Source: Candidatus Omnitrophota bacterium | GTDB taxonomy: Bacteria > Omnitrophota > Gorgyraeia > Gorgyraeales > Gorgyraeaceae | Assembly: GCA_026387235.1 (NCBI GenBank) | Contig: JAPLMD010000004.1 | Location: forward strand, 1-43,342 | DNA: 43,342 bases | Direction: 5' to 3' | Part shown: piece after piece, positions 16,448-25,148 of the stretch | Numbering within the stretch: the stretch's first letter is position 1 | How the letters are laid out: the number at the start of each line of letters is the position of its first letter | Notes under the pieces: model-generated | The model's input: the letters and a program-made list of their open reading frames with translations, nothing else | Databases searched by the model: none | Told to the model about the DNA's origin: nothing | Program-made: the position numbers and the translations under genes

Positions 16448-19363
16448 ATGCGAGGGGAGTGCATGAGAAGAGCGATTAAATATTTATTGATGCTTATGCT
16501 GTTTATTGTGCCGCTTATTTTCAGCAAGGCCACGACTGAAGTGTATGGCCTTGTTAAGATAACGATGATTGAGTTATGCAGCCTGGTATTGGCTGTCCTT
16601 TGGCTGATATACCGGGGATTTTCAGTTCGTTTTGCCCGCTCGAATATCCTTAGTTTCGCGGTTCTTTTCTTTGCAATAGGATGCGTATCGTTGATTAAAG
16701 CGGTTAATATGCAGCAAGGATTGCAGGCTTTATATTTACTAGCCGCAAACATTATTTTATTTTTGGTCATATTCGGCAATACCGAGACTATTGACGACGC
16801 TCGTAAATTAGGTATAACTGCGATTTTAGCAGGGGTTGTCGCCTCTATTTTTTGCGTATACCAGAATAAAGGTTTGAGCATGTCAATCTTGCGCCTTAAT
16901 TATACTTCGACTTTTGGGAACCCCATATTTTTCTCAGAATATATTTCAGCCATGGTTCCTTTAAGTTTTGGGATGAGCATGCAAAAAGGGAGCGCGCTTT
17001 GGAAAAGATTGACATATATCTTTGCGGGTATTTTTATGCTGGTAATGCTGATTTTTATCCGCTCGATAGGCGCGTATCTAAGCCTGTTTGCGGCCTTTCT
17101 GTATATAGGGATTAACTTTATGCCTGTTATTTTGAAAAAGAACAAGAAGATAATGTTCGGCGGTTTTATATTTTTAATCGTAGTTATATTGGCGCTAGGC
17201 GCGATTTTTTGGCCGAAGGCCCAGGCGTATTTAAAAAACAGGCAATTACAGAATCTTATGCGGGTCCATGTCTGGGCAGGGAGTTTGAATATAATCAAGG
17301 CCCATCCGGTGTCAGGAGTCGGCATAGGAAATTTTGAATACGCCTACCCTCTGTATCGCACAGAAAAAGAAAAAGAAGTGACGCCAAAGGGCATAAAGTA
17401 CACAAAGGCGCATAACGAGTTTTTACAGGTGTGGTCAGAAATGGGAATTCTCGGATTTCTTGCTTTTCTTGGGATTATATTTTTTATATTTTCCTTCCCC
17501 GCCGGAGGATCTGCATTTATTATAGGCATAAGGGCAGCGTTGATCGCGCTTTTAACGCAGGCGCTATTTAATCCCATGCTTACCGTACCGACGTCAGGGC
17601 TTTTATTCTGGTCTCTGCTAGGCATATTGGCGTTTTTAGGTAAGAACCAAAATAAAATAGCAGATAAAAAATTAAATGATAAAGGCGTAAACTTTTTTGA
17701 AAGGGCTGGGACAGGGGTTTTGTGCGCGGCGCTGCTTGGATTCGGCGGCCCGGCTGCAGTAAGGCCTTTTATAGGAGATTATTTTTTTGAAAAAGCGCAG
17801 ATTGCGGAGTCAAAAAGCGATACCACTGCCGCGGTATCCAATTTGAAGAATTCTTTGAAGGCGTATCCGCATAACTGGGAAGCATTGTTTCTGCTGGGAA
17901 ACATAGAGCAGAGGATGAGCGCGTATAATGAGGCTGTTGATAAATATGAAAAGGCGTTAAAATACCATCCTTATTCTGCGCTTATATGGAATAATTTAGG
18001 CACTGTGTATATGCGTATAGGCAAGGTTGATAAGACCATAGACGCTTTTAAGCGCATAATGGAAATAGACAGGCAGAATATAGGAGCTTATTATAACCTG
18101 GCGGTTGTCTATAGAAATAACGGGCAGGAAGAGCTTGCGAAAAAAGAGATGGATAGCCTTAGCGCTATAAATCCTACATTTTTCGGCAACATGTACGTAG
18201 AAAGCGGGATTTTTAACCAGGCTATGGTTGAATTTCATAAGGTCATAGGAAGAGATCCGGGTAATATAGAAGCTCATTTCATGCTGGGAGAGATATATAA
18301 AAAGCAGGGAGAAACAGACAAGGCTATTGAGATGTATAAGAGGACTGTGGAAATGTCTCCTGCTCATGTCGAAGCTAATATAGCGTTAGGAGAGATATAT
18401 AAGGACAGGGCTGAGATGGACAAGGCAATAATGTATTACGATCAAGCCTTAAACGTTATCCCTGAGTCAACTGACAGGCTCGCCAGGGATATATCGTTTT
18501 ACAGTGACCTGGGATTTTTCGGGCAAGTGCTGAAGGAATACGAAAAGGTAAAAAAACTCGAAGAGTCTAGGATAGATGTTTCTAAAAAACTAGGGGTTAT
18601 TTATAAATCCAAGGGCCAGCCGGAAAAGGCAATGGAGATTTATGAGGGCCTGAATAAAGTGCTGGCGTTGGATGTGACTATTTTAAAGGATCTGGCAGAG
18701 ATATACGAAGACTTGGGCATGTATAAGGACGCGGCAGATTTGTACGTTGAAATCAGCGGGATTGATTTCAGGCAGAAAGAGGCGTTACAGAAAAAGATTT
18801 TATTACTAAACAGGATAGCCGCGCATCATGCCATGGCGAAGATTTACGAAGACCAGAGCATGGAAGAAAAGGCTGTGGATGAGTATAAGAAGGTGCTGGA
18901 TTTTTATCCGAAGGATATATTTACATTAAGGCAGATGGGAAGAGCGTATGTAAATTCAGGCAGTTTTGAAAAGGCCGAAGATGTGTATAAAAATATTTTG
19001 GAAATAGCTCCTAATAACGCAGAGACCCGCGTGGTGTTCGGGGATGCGTTGTTCCAGGCAGGCCGCGCAGCTGATGCGGAACAGCAATATCTAAAAGCTA
19101 CTGAAATAGCGGCGAATGACATAAGGGCTTTTTTTGCTTTGGGAAGATTATACCGCAAGGAGAATAGATTGGGCGAAGCAGAATTAATTTATAAAAAGGC
19201 AATAGAATTCTCTCCGCAAAATGTGCAGCTGCATTTTGCTATCGCAAGCTTGAAGGAAGATGTTGGCGATTTTGAAGGCGCTGTTTCAGAATATGAGAGA
19301 GTACTTTCTATAGACCCGCAAAATAAAGAGGCGAAGATCAGGCTGGAGGTGTTGAAGAAGTAG
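16448..19363 (+). CDS. O-antigen ligase/polymerase-like membrane protein with C-terminal TPR array
   Basis: Multiple TM segments with 'HPVSGVGIGNFEYAYPLYR...AHNEFLQVWSEMGILGFLAFLGI' (Wzy_C/WaaL-like signature), followed by about 12 TPRs. An ATG at 16463 (MRRAIK) may be the true start. Confidence 0.88.
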   Translation: MRGECMRRAIKYLLMLMLFIVPLIFSKATTEVYGLVKITMIELCSLVLAVLWLIYRGFSVRFARSNILSFAVLFFAIGCVSLIKAVNMQQGLQALYLLAANIILFLVIFGNTETIDDARKLGITAILAGVVASIFCVYQNKGLSMSILRLNYTSTFGNPIFFSEYISAMVPLSFGMSMQKGSALWKRLTYIFAGIFMLVMLIFIRSIGAYLSLFAAFLYIGINFMPVILKKNKKIMFGGFIFLIVVILALGAIFWPKAQAYLKNRQLQNLMRVHVWAGSLNIIKAHPVSGVGIGNFEYAYPLYRTEKEKEVTPKGIKYTKAHNEFLQVWSEMGILGFLAFLGIIFFIFSFPAGGSAFIIGIRAALIALLTQALFNPMLTVPTSGLLFWSLLGILAFLGKNQNKIADKKLNDKGVNFFERAGTGVLCAALLGFGGPAAVRPFIGDYFFEKAQIAESKSDTTAAVSNLKNSLKAYPHNWEALFLLGNIEQRMSAYNEAVDKYEKALKYHPYSALIWNNLGTVYMRIGKVDKTIDAFKRIMEIDRQNIGAYYNLAVVYRNNGQEELAKKEMDSLSAINPTFFGNMYVESGIFNQAMVEFHKVIGRDPGNIEAHFMLGEIYKKQGETDKAIEMYKRTVEMSPAHVEANIALGEIYKDRAEMDKAIMYYDQALNVIPESTDRLARDISFYSDLGFFGQVLKEYEKVKKLEESRIDVSKKLGVIYKSKGQPEKAMEIYEGLNKVLALDVTILKDLAEIYEDLGMYKDAADLYVEISGIDFRQKEALQKKILLLNRIAAHHAMAKIYEDQSMEEKAVDEYKKVLDFYPKDIFTLRQMGRAYVNSGSFEKAEDVYKNILEIAPNNAETRVVFGDALFQAGRAADAEQQYLKATEIAANDIRAFFALGRLYRKENRLGEAELIYKKAIEFSPQNVQLHFAIASLKEDVGDFEGAVSEYERVLSIDPQNKEAKIRLEVLKK

Positions 19364-19375
19364 GCGCAAAAGTGC

Positions 19376-19404
19376 TTGACAGTTAATGTGTAAGCGTATA
19401 AAAT
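19376..19404 (+). promoter_or_regulatory. Putative sigma70-type promoter
   Basis: TTGACA-N17-TAAAAT upstream of 19442..20893. Confidence 0.5.
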
Positions 19405-19441
19405 TGAACAAAATAGCGCAAAATAAAAAAAAGGGGGGTGT

Positions 19442-20893
19442 ATGCGTAAGTGGATTTTAGTAATACTCGCAGTTATGATGATGGCGCCTATGTACGCTAC
19501 TGCTGATCAGAAACAGGACAAGCAGGCAATCATTGATGAATTAAGCGCGTTTTCAGATACTAATCCTAATGCGTTTGCGCAAGTAGTGTATTTATTGGGG
19601 GATAGTTATCACAGAGATAATAAGATAGATAAGGCTATTGCGCTGTATGAAAAAGCCGCAAACGTTATTACAGGCAATGAGGATATTTTAAACAGGCTAG
19701 GGAATCTTTATAATCAGAAACAGGATTATGCCAAGGCCGCGGATATATATCAGAAGTTAGCCGGGCTTAAACCTGACAATGCATGGTATGTTCAGATGCT
19801 TTCCGCTTCATATAAAAACGCGGGCCAGAAAGATAAGGCAGTTTTGGTCTGGGAAAATCTGACGAAGAATTCAAAGAATGCGGAAGTTTTTATGCAGGCG
19901 GCAAATTTTTATAATGACGAAAAAGATACAGAAAAGGCAATCGCTGCAATAAAGAAGGCGATCGAATTAGCGCCTGATAATGTAGGTTATTTACAGGTCC
20001 TTGAAGGATTTTATATGAGGGCTGAGAAATTCAGCGATGCAGAAACGGTCTGCAATAAGATTTTAAGCAGCGCAAAAGAGGCGTGGTTTAAGGAATGGGC
20101 AGATATGGAGCTTATAAATATTTACCAGAGGCAGAATAAATTAGCGGAGTTGGCTGTAAAGTTTGAGAATGATTTGAGCCAGTCGCCGAAAGATATTGCT
20201 AAATATAGAAAACTCGCAGAACTCTATCAGAGGAACAATGAATTAGATAAGGCGGTGGGGATATATGAGAAAGCTATAGCCGCAGGTTTGGACGACAGAG
20301 ATACAAATAACAGGTTGTTAGATTCATATGAACGCGCAAGCAAGTTTGATAAAGCCGAAGAGCAGCTCAGAAAAATTATCGGGATGGCGCCGGATGATAA
20401 TTATCTTTACGAGAGACTGGCTAATTTGTTAAGTAACGCTGGCAAAAAAGACGATGCTAAAAAGACATGGGGACAGCTTCTTTCGAAATTGCCCAATGAC
20501 GCAGGAGCGTATTCAAGGTACGGTGACAGGCTGATGGGATGGGGGGATGCGGACAGCGGTATAGCGCAATACAGAAAGGCGCAGTCTCTGGATCCAAAGA
20601 ATATGTGGTATACTATGCGCATTGCTGATATGCTTATAGGTAAGGAAAAATTTGACGCTGCGAAAAAAGAGCTTAATGATATAATTTCAAAAACAGAGGA
20701 CCAGTGGCTTAAGCAGGAGGCAGGCAGAAAAATCAAGGATATCGAAGCTAGAATAAGCATTGCAAAACCAGCTGTCCCTGCAGTAGCGGCGCAGCCTGTT
20801 CAGCCGGAAGTAAAAGCTCCGGCAGTTTCTGCTGTGGCGCCAGCACCAGCTAAAGCAGTAAAGCCTGCAGAAAAGAAAAAAGATCTATTGTAA
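19442..20893 (+). CDS. Secreted/periplasmic TPR-repeat protein
   Basis: Signal peptide MRKWILVILAVMMMAPMYATA followed by many TPRs; Ala/Pro-rich tail. Confidence 0.85.
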   Translation: MRKWILVILAVMMMAPMYATADQKQDKQAIIDELSAFSDTNPNAFAQVVYLLGDSYHRDNKIDKAIALYEKAANVITGNEDILNRLGNLYNQKQDYAKAADIYQKLAGLKPDNAWYVQMLSASYKNAGQKDKAVLVWENLTKNSKNAEVFMQAANFYNDEKDTEKAIAAIKKAIELAPDNVGYLQVLEGFYMRAEKFSDAETVCNKILSSAKEAWFKEWADMELINIYQRQNKLAELAVKFENDLSQSPKDIAKYRKLAELYQRNNELDKAVGIYEKAIAAGLDDRDTNNRLLDSYERASKFDKAEEQLRKIIGMAPDDNYLYERLANLLSNAGKKDDAKKTWGQLLSKLPNDAGAYSRYGDRLMGWGDADSGIAQYRKAQSLDPKNMWYTMRIADMLIGKEKFDAAKKELNDIISKTEDQWLKQEAGRKIKDIEARISIAKPAVPAVAAQPVQPEVKAPAVSAVAPAPAKAVKPAEKKKDLL

Positions 20894-20921
20894 CGATAAG
20901 TTAACACTTTAACAAGGAGGT

Positions 20922-21359
20922 GTGTCAGTGAGAAAGTTAATAGGTTTAGTAGCTATTATGGCTTTTGCGACAGGCATTGTGCTGGTTTCTGGCAGTGCGG
21001 TTATTGCAGCTCCGAAGGATAAGAAGGCAGAAGAAAAGCCTGCAGTAGTAGCGCCTGTATCATCAGCGCAGATGCCTGCTGGAAAGGTAGTATGTAAGTT
21101 CAAGGATAAGGAACAGATGGGGGAATTCGAACAGCTTTACATAGCGAAACAGGCTACATTTGGCAGGATGAGCGTATTGCAGGCATATTTTTCGCTGGAA
21201 CAGAATAATCTGCAGGAAATTGATAAACAGATGGAGTCAAAATTTAAATTCAAAATGGATCCAAGTAAGATGTATGATTTGAACAGGGATGCAATGGAGA
21301 TAAAAGAAGTAGGTGATGTTCCTCAGCAGCCAGCGCCAGCGCCGGCAGCGCAGCAATAA
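20922..21359 (+). CDS. Small secreted hypothetical protein
   Basis: GTG start after an AAGGAGG site; signal peptide; charged/Pro-Ala-rich composition. Confidence 0.7.
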   Translation: MSVRKLIGLVAIMAFATGIVLVSGSAVIAAPKDKKAEEKPAVVAPVSSAQMPAGKVVCKFKDKEQMGEFEQLYIAKQATFGRMSVLQAYFSLEQNNLQEIDKQMESKFKFKMDPSKMYDLNRDAMEIKEVGDVPQQPAPAPAAQQ

Positions 21360-21384
21360 ATAGTTGTAATATTGAGGTTGTTTG

Positions 21385-21425
21385 AGCAGCAGCCCGGTTT
21401 CAAACCCGGACTGCTGCTTTTTTGT
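21385..21425 (+). terminator. Rho-independent terminator
   Basis: AGCAGCAGCCCGGTTTCAAACCCGGACTGCTGCTTTTTTTG. Confidence 0.85.
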
Positions 21426-21501
21426 TATTCAGATTGCGGGTCATTATATTGTGCCTGAAACAAAATAGCTTACACATTGCTGATGTGTTATCATCAAAAA
21501 T

Positions 21502-22089
21502 ATGTTTGACGATACTCATAATCTGATAGAGCGCTGCATAAAGCGCGAGGAAAAGGCGTGGCTGGAGTTTATTAACAGATTCTCAGGGCTTGTCTATTAT
21601 TCAGCCGGGGCGAGATTGAAAAGGGATGGGTTTCATTTTAACGAACAGGATGTTCAGGACATTGTTCAGAATGTGTTTGTGGATATATGGGAAAAGTCAA
21701 AATTAGCTGAAGTCAGGGAGAGAAATAAGATACAGGCTTGGCTCAGCATAGTGGGCCAGACCAGGGCGTTGAATTTTATGCGGAAGAGAAAAGAAAGGCT
21801 TTTAAGGGAAGAGGAGTTATTTAAAGTCGAAAATTTAGTTTCAGATAAGGGAGGAGAAGAGTACAGGATAGAATTAGCGGAAGAGCTGGAAAATGCTGTT
21901 GAAAATTTTCCTCCGAGAGAAAAGATTATATTGAAATTAAATATAGTGCACGGCAAGGCGCATAAAGAGATAGCGGATTTCATGAATATACCTATAAATA
22001 CGGTCTCTACGATAATCGCGCGTCGAAAAGAGCTCTTAAGAAAAGTGCTAAGCAAAAAAACTTTACAAAATGACATTGTCACTTTGTAA
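21502..22089 (+). CDS. ECF-type RNA polymerase sigma factor
   Basis: Region 2 'DVQDIVQNVFVDIWEKS...RNKIQAWLSIVGQTRALNFMRKRKE' and region 4 'LPPREKIILKLNIVHGKAHKEIADFMNIPINTVSTIIARRKELLRK'-type sequence. Confidence 0.9.
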   Translation: MFDDTHNLIERCIKREEKAWLEFINRFSGLVYYSAGARLKRDGFHFNEQDVQDIVQNVFVDIWEKSKLAEVRERNKIQAWLSIVGQTRALNFMRKRKERLLREEELFKVENLVSDKGGEEYRIELAEELENAVENFPPREKIILKLNIVHGKAHKEIADFMNIPINTVSTIIARRKELLRKVLSKKTLQNDIVTL

Positions 22090-22097
22090 AGTTTTTT
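22055..22097 (+). terminator. Strong hairpin overlapping the sigma factor 3' end
   Basis: AAAAAACTTTACAAA-a-TGAC-att-GTCA-c-TTTGTAAAGTTTTTT: 15-bp plus 4-bp stem with one mismatch between them. Confidence 0.7.
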
Positions 22098-22108
22098 GGG
22101 GGTGAAAT

Positions 22109-22579
22109 ATGGTTATGGGATGTCTAGATGAGAAGATGCTTTCTTCGTATCTGGATGAAAGGCTTTCAGATACAGAGCGGAAAAAGATAGAGGAACATAT
22201 TGCGGATTGTAATATCTGCCTTGATATGCTTTTAGTGGCATACGAAAGCCGGGGCCGCAGCAAGAAGTGCCCCGCTATATTGAAGAATAGGATAAAAAAT
22301 AGGATGGGCTTGAAACAAACAAAGGAAAGGCCTGAATTAAAATGGTTTTTTCTGGCTTTGTCTTTCTTCGCGTTTTCTTTTATTGTCAGGCATTATTTTC
22401 TACAATTTCTCGCTATTTCTGTTGTTTTGGGATTTAAATGGGTGATGGAAGGTGAAGGCGCTAAAAGGGTTATAATGATTTTTAAAGGAATTCAGGAAAA
22501 AGAAAAAAAAGTTGAAAGAAAATCGCCTCCAGATGTGTCTAATATAACAGGAGGTGATAGATATGGTAAACCAGAGTAA
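22109..22579 (+). CDS. Zinc-finger anti-sigma factor (membrane-anchored)
   Basis: CLDEKMLSSYLDERLSDTERKKIEEHIADCNICLDMLL (H-x3-C-x2-C type anti-sigma) followed by a hydrophobic segment. Confidence 0.85.
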   Translation: MVMGCLDEKMLSSYLDERLSDTERKKIEEHIADCNICLDMLLVAYESRGRSKKCPAILKNRIKNRMGLKQTKERPELKWFFLALSFFAFSFIVRHYFLQFLAISVVLGFKWVMEGEGAKRVIMIFKGIQEKEKKVERKSPPDVSNITGGDRYGKPE

Positions 22580-22832
22580 TGGAGTTGAAGTGCTGAGGTT
22601 GCATAGACTCAGCGGAGATTCAAGCCTCAAGGCATTTGCAGATGTATCGTTTGCTGGTGTTTTTATAGTTAAAGGCTTGAAGGTTGTGGAAGGCAAAAAG
22701 GGTTTGTTTGTGGGCATGCCCAGCAGAGTAGGCAAAGATAACAAGTGGTATGAAATAGCCTATCCTCTGACAAAAGAATTCAGGGAATCCCTGAATGAAG
22801 TGGTGTTGGAGGCATACGAAGAGGAAAAGTAG
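22563..22832 (+). CDS. spoVG: SpoVG-family protein
   Basis: VEVLRLHRLSGDSSLKAFADVSFAGVFIVKGLKVVEGKKGLFVGMPSRVGKDNKWYEIAYPLTKEFRESLNEVVLEAY matches the SpoVG pattern (..FVVHDIRVI.G..GLFVAMPS...). Confidence 0.85.
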   Translation: MVNQSNGVEVLRLHRLSGDSSLKAFADVSFAGVFIVKGLKVVEGKKGLFVGMPSRVGKDNKWYEIAYPLTKEFRESLNEVVLEAYEEEK

Positions 22833-22840
22833 TTGGAAAA

Positions 22841-22881
22841 TTCAAACCCGCATTGCAATTTAGCCGCAATGCGGGTTTGAA
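22841..22881 (+). terminator. Long perfect hairpin after spoVG (terminator or processing site)
   Basis: TTCAAACCCGCATTGC - 9 nt - GCAATGCGGGTTTGAA, 16-bp perfect stem; no clean U tract follows. Confidence 0.55.
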
Positions 22882-22893
22882 CAATGTAAACCC

Positions 22894-22922
22894 TTGACAA
22901 TACGCTTCTTTAGGGATATACT
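22894..22922 (+). promoter_or_regulatory. Putative sigma70-type promoter
   Basis: TTGACA-N17-TATACT upstream of 22946. Confidence 0.7.
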
Positions 22923-22945
22923 TTGTGAAAAAGGAGTAAAGAATT

Positions 22946-23743
22946 ATGTCAAAGACCTTTAAAATAGTTCTTGTATTATTGATAGTTGCGAGCGTGGTTT
23001 TTGCGGCGATAGCAGTCATAGAATTTATGGGCAAAGAGAGAGAATACATGAAAAGGCTTATCGTAGAAGATAAGCTTGCGGTTACGTTAAAAGATAAAAG
23101 AAATCTTGAAAAAGAATTGGAAACAGCTAAATCCGCCAAGGATCAGGCTGAGGCTAAGATTATAAAGATGGAAGAGAAATTTAAAGAGTTTTCTTCCCAG
23201 TTCAATGATGCAAAACAAAAAAGTGAATATAGCGCCTCAGAACTTGAAGCAAAAAAAGCGGAACTTGCAAAAATTAAAATAGACCTGGATAATGAAAAAA
23301 AAGAAAAGTTAAATATATCAAAGAAACTAGACAGTCTACTGGCTGATTACGACAAGGCAAAAAAAGAGGCGTTAAGGCTTACCGACGAGAAGGCGGATCT
23401 GGAGAAAAGGATAGCGGACCTGCGGGAAAAACAGTCAGTTAATCTGGATAAAATAGTTGTGAATTCTAATGAGGATAGCGGCATTGGCCAGGCCCAGGCT
23501 CCTGAACAAGCCATGCAGGGGAAGGTTCTGGTTGTTAATAAAGAGTATAGTTTTATTGTTACTGATATAGGCCAGGATAAAAATGTCCAGAAAGGCGCAA
23601 AATTCGATGTGATGGACGGAGCCAAGTTTCTTGGGCAAGCGGAAATAGATAAGGTTTATGACACAATGTCTTCAGCTACAATTCTTCCTGGCGCTAAGAT
23701 AAACGACATGAAGAAAGGTAATGTGATTATTGAAAGCCGTTGA
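22946..23743 (+). CDS. Membrane-anchored coiled-coil protein
   Basis: N-terminal TM (FKIVLVLLIVASVVFAAIAVI), long heptad-rich region, C-terminal beta-type domain GKVLVVNKEYSFIVTDIG. Confidence 0.75.
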   Translation: MSKTFKIVLVLLIVASVVFAAIAVIEFMGKEREYMKRLIVEDKLAVTLKDKRNLEKELETAKSAKDQAEAKIIKMEEKFKEFSSQFNDAKQKSEYSASELEAKKAELAKIKIDLDNEKKEKLNISKKLDSLLADYDKAKKEALRLTDEKADLEKRIADLREKQSVNLDKIVVNSNEDSGIGQAQAPEQAMQGKVLVVNKEYSFIVTDIGQDKNVQKGAKFDVMDGAKFLGQAEIDKVYDTMSSATILPGAKINDMKKGNVIIESR

Positions 23744-25088
23744 AATAGCAATTCCTCCTGACAAATCGATATCTCACCGCGCTGTAATGCTCGCATCTAT
23801 TTCTGAAGGTGTAACACGCATAAAAAATCTATTAATGGCGGAGGATATAAAACGCACTATAAATGTATTCCGTGCTATGGGCGTAACAATAGAACCTTCT
23901 TCACCCCTGGGGTGCCACCCCTGGGGTGCCACCCCAGGGGTGGGGAGGGTTGATGTTGTAGTGCAAGGCGTTGGAATGCGCGGCTTGAAAAAACCCAGGA
24001 AGCCTTTATATCTAGGTAATTCCGGAACGACTATGCGGATATTACCCGGTATTTTAGCCGGACAGGATTTTGAAGCAGTATTGATCGGAGATAAATCATT
24101 ATCCGGCAGACCGATGAGGAGAGTTACAGAACCGCTGATTAATATGGGAGCTAAAATAGAGGGTAGAGGGCGCAGCAGGGGGCGCTTAAGTAGAAGCGAA
24201 CTGTATCCGCCGCTGACAATCCGTGGTAATCGATGTCTGAAGGCAATTAATTATAAATCAAGGGTTCCCAGCGCTCAAGTGAAATCCTGTATTTTGCTTG
24301 CCGGGCTTTACGCGAACGGCGTTACTAGTGTCAACGAGCCTGAAAAATCAAGAGACCATACGGAACGTATGCTCTCAACCTTTGGATGCAGGGTGAAGAG
24401 CGGCCGTAGAACCGTCAGCATTAAAGGGCCGGTGAAATTGAGGTCGCCCGGCGCGATTAAAATTCCGGGAGATATTTCAAGCGCGGCGTTTTTTATTGTC
24501 GCAGGGTGCATTTTACCGGGCATAAAGATTGTATTAAAAAATGTAGGATTAAATCCAACCAGGACCGGCGTATTGGATATATTAAAGCGCATGGGAGCGG
24601 ATATTGGCTTCTCGACTCGCGGAGTTTATCCCGAGCGAAGCCGAGTCGAGAACGCAGCATATTTTGAACCATACGGCGATATTGTTGTTAAGTCTAGCAA
24701 GTTAAGAGGGGTTACGATTTCACATGGAGAGGTTGTCAGGGCGATAGATGAAATACCTATAATAATGGTTGCCGCATGTTTTGCTAAAGGCAAGACAATA
24801 ATAAAAGGCATAGAGGAATTAAAGGTAAAAGAAACCGACCGTGTTTATTCGATGACCACTAATCTGCAGAAAATCGGAGCAGATGTTCAAGCCAAGAAAA
24901 AAATTATTATCATAAACGGTGGCAGGCCTTTGGCCGGGGCAAGGGTGTCCAGTTTTGGGGATCACAGGACCGCAATGAGCATGCTGGTGGCCGGACTTGG
25001 CGCAAAAGGCAAGGTTATTGTGACTGGCCTGGATTGCATAAATAAATCCTTTCTGAATTTCCCGAATTTACTGAACAAATTGAATTGA
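23730..25088 (+). CDS. aroA: 3-phosphoshikimate 1-carboxyvinyltransferase (EPSP synthase)
   Basis: PPDKSISHRAVMLA, LGNSGTTMRILPG, PSAQVKSCILLAGLYA, SRDHTERML, PGDISSAAFF, NPTRTGVLD, VKETDRV, FGDHRTAMS. Contains two palindromic insertions. Confidence 0.93.
   Translation: MKAVEIAIPPDKSISHRAVMLASISEGVTRIKNLLMAEDIKRTINVFRAMGVTIEPSSPLGCHPWGATPGVGRVDVVVQGVGMRGLKKPRKPLYLGNSGTTMRILPGILAGQDFEAVLIGDKSLSGRPMRRVTEPLINMGAKIEGRGRSRGRLSRSELYPPLTIRGNRCLKAINYKSRVPSAQVKSCILLAGLYANGVTSVNEPEKSRDHTERMLSTFGCRVKSGRRTVSIKGPVKLRSPGAIKIPGDISSAAFFIVAGCILPGIKIVLKNVGLNPTRTGVLDILKRMGADIGFSTRGVYPERSRVENAAYFEPYGDIVVKSSKLRGVTISHGEVVRAIDEIPIIMVAACFAKGKTIIKGIEELKVKETDRVYSMTTNLQKIGADVQAKKKIIIINGGRPLAGARVSSFGDHRTAMSMLVAGLGAKGKVIVTGLDCINKSFLNFPNLLNKLN
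23902..23944 (+). repeat. Palindromic/tandem element inside aroA
   Basis: CACCCCTGGGGTGC x2 (23902-23915, 23916-23929) followed by the inverted copy CACCCCAGGGGTGGGG; encodes SPLGCHPWGATPGVG. Confidence 0.8.
24609..24652 (+). repeat. Palindromic element inside aroA
   Basis: TTCTCGACTCG ... CGAGTCGAGAA (11-bp perfect arms); encodes FSTRGVYPERSRVEN. Confidence 0.8.
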
Positions 25089-25148
25089 CAAAGAAAACCA
25101 GCTTTGTTAGAATTAAGGAAATTAACCTGACAAAATTTGAGGTGAAGA

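Noticed and set aside
20922-21359. Bacteriocin or effector interpretation of the small secreted protein
   Set aside because: No maturation, immunity or export genes nearby; only a signal peptide and charged composition can be supported.
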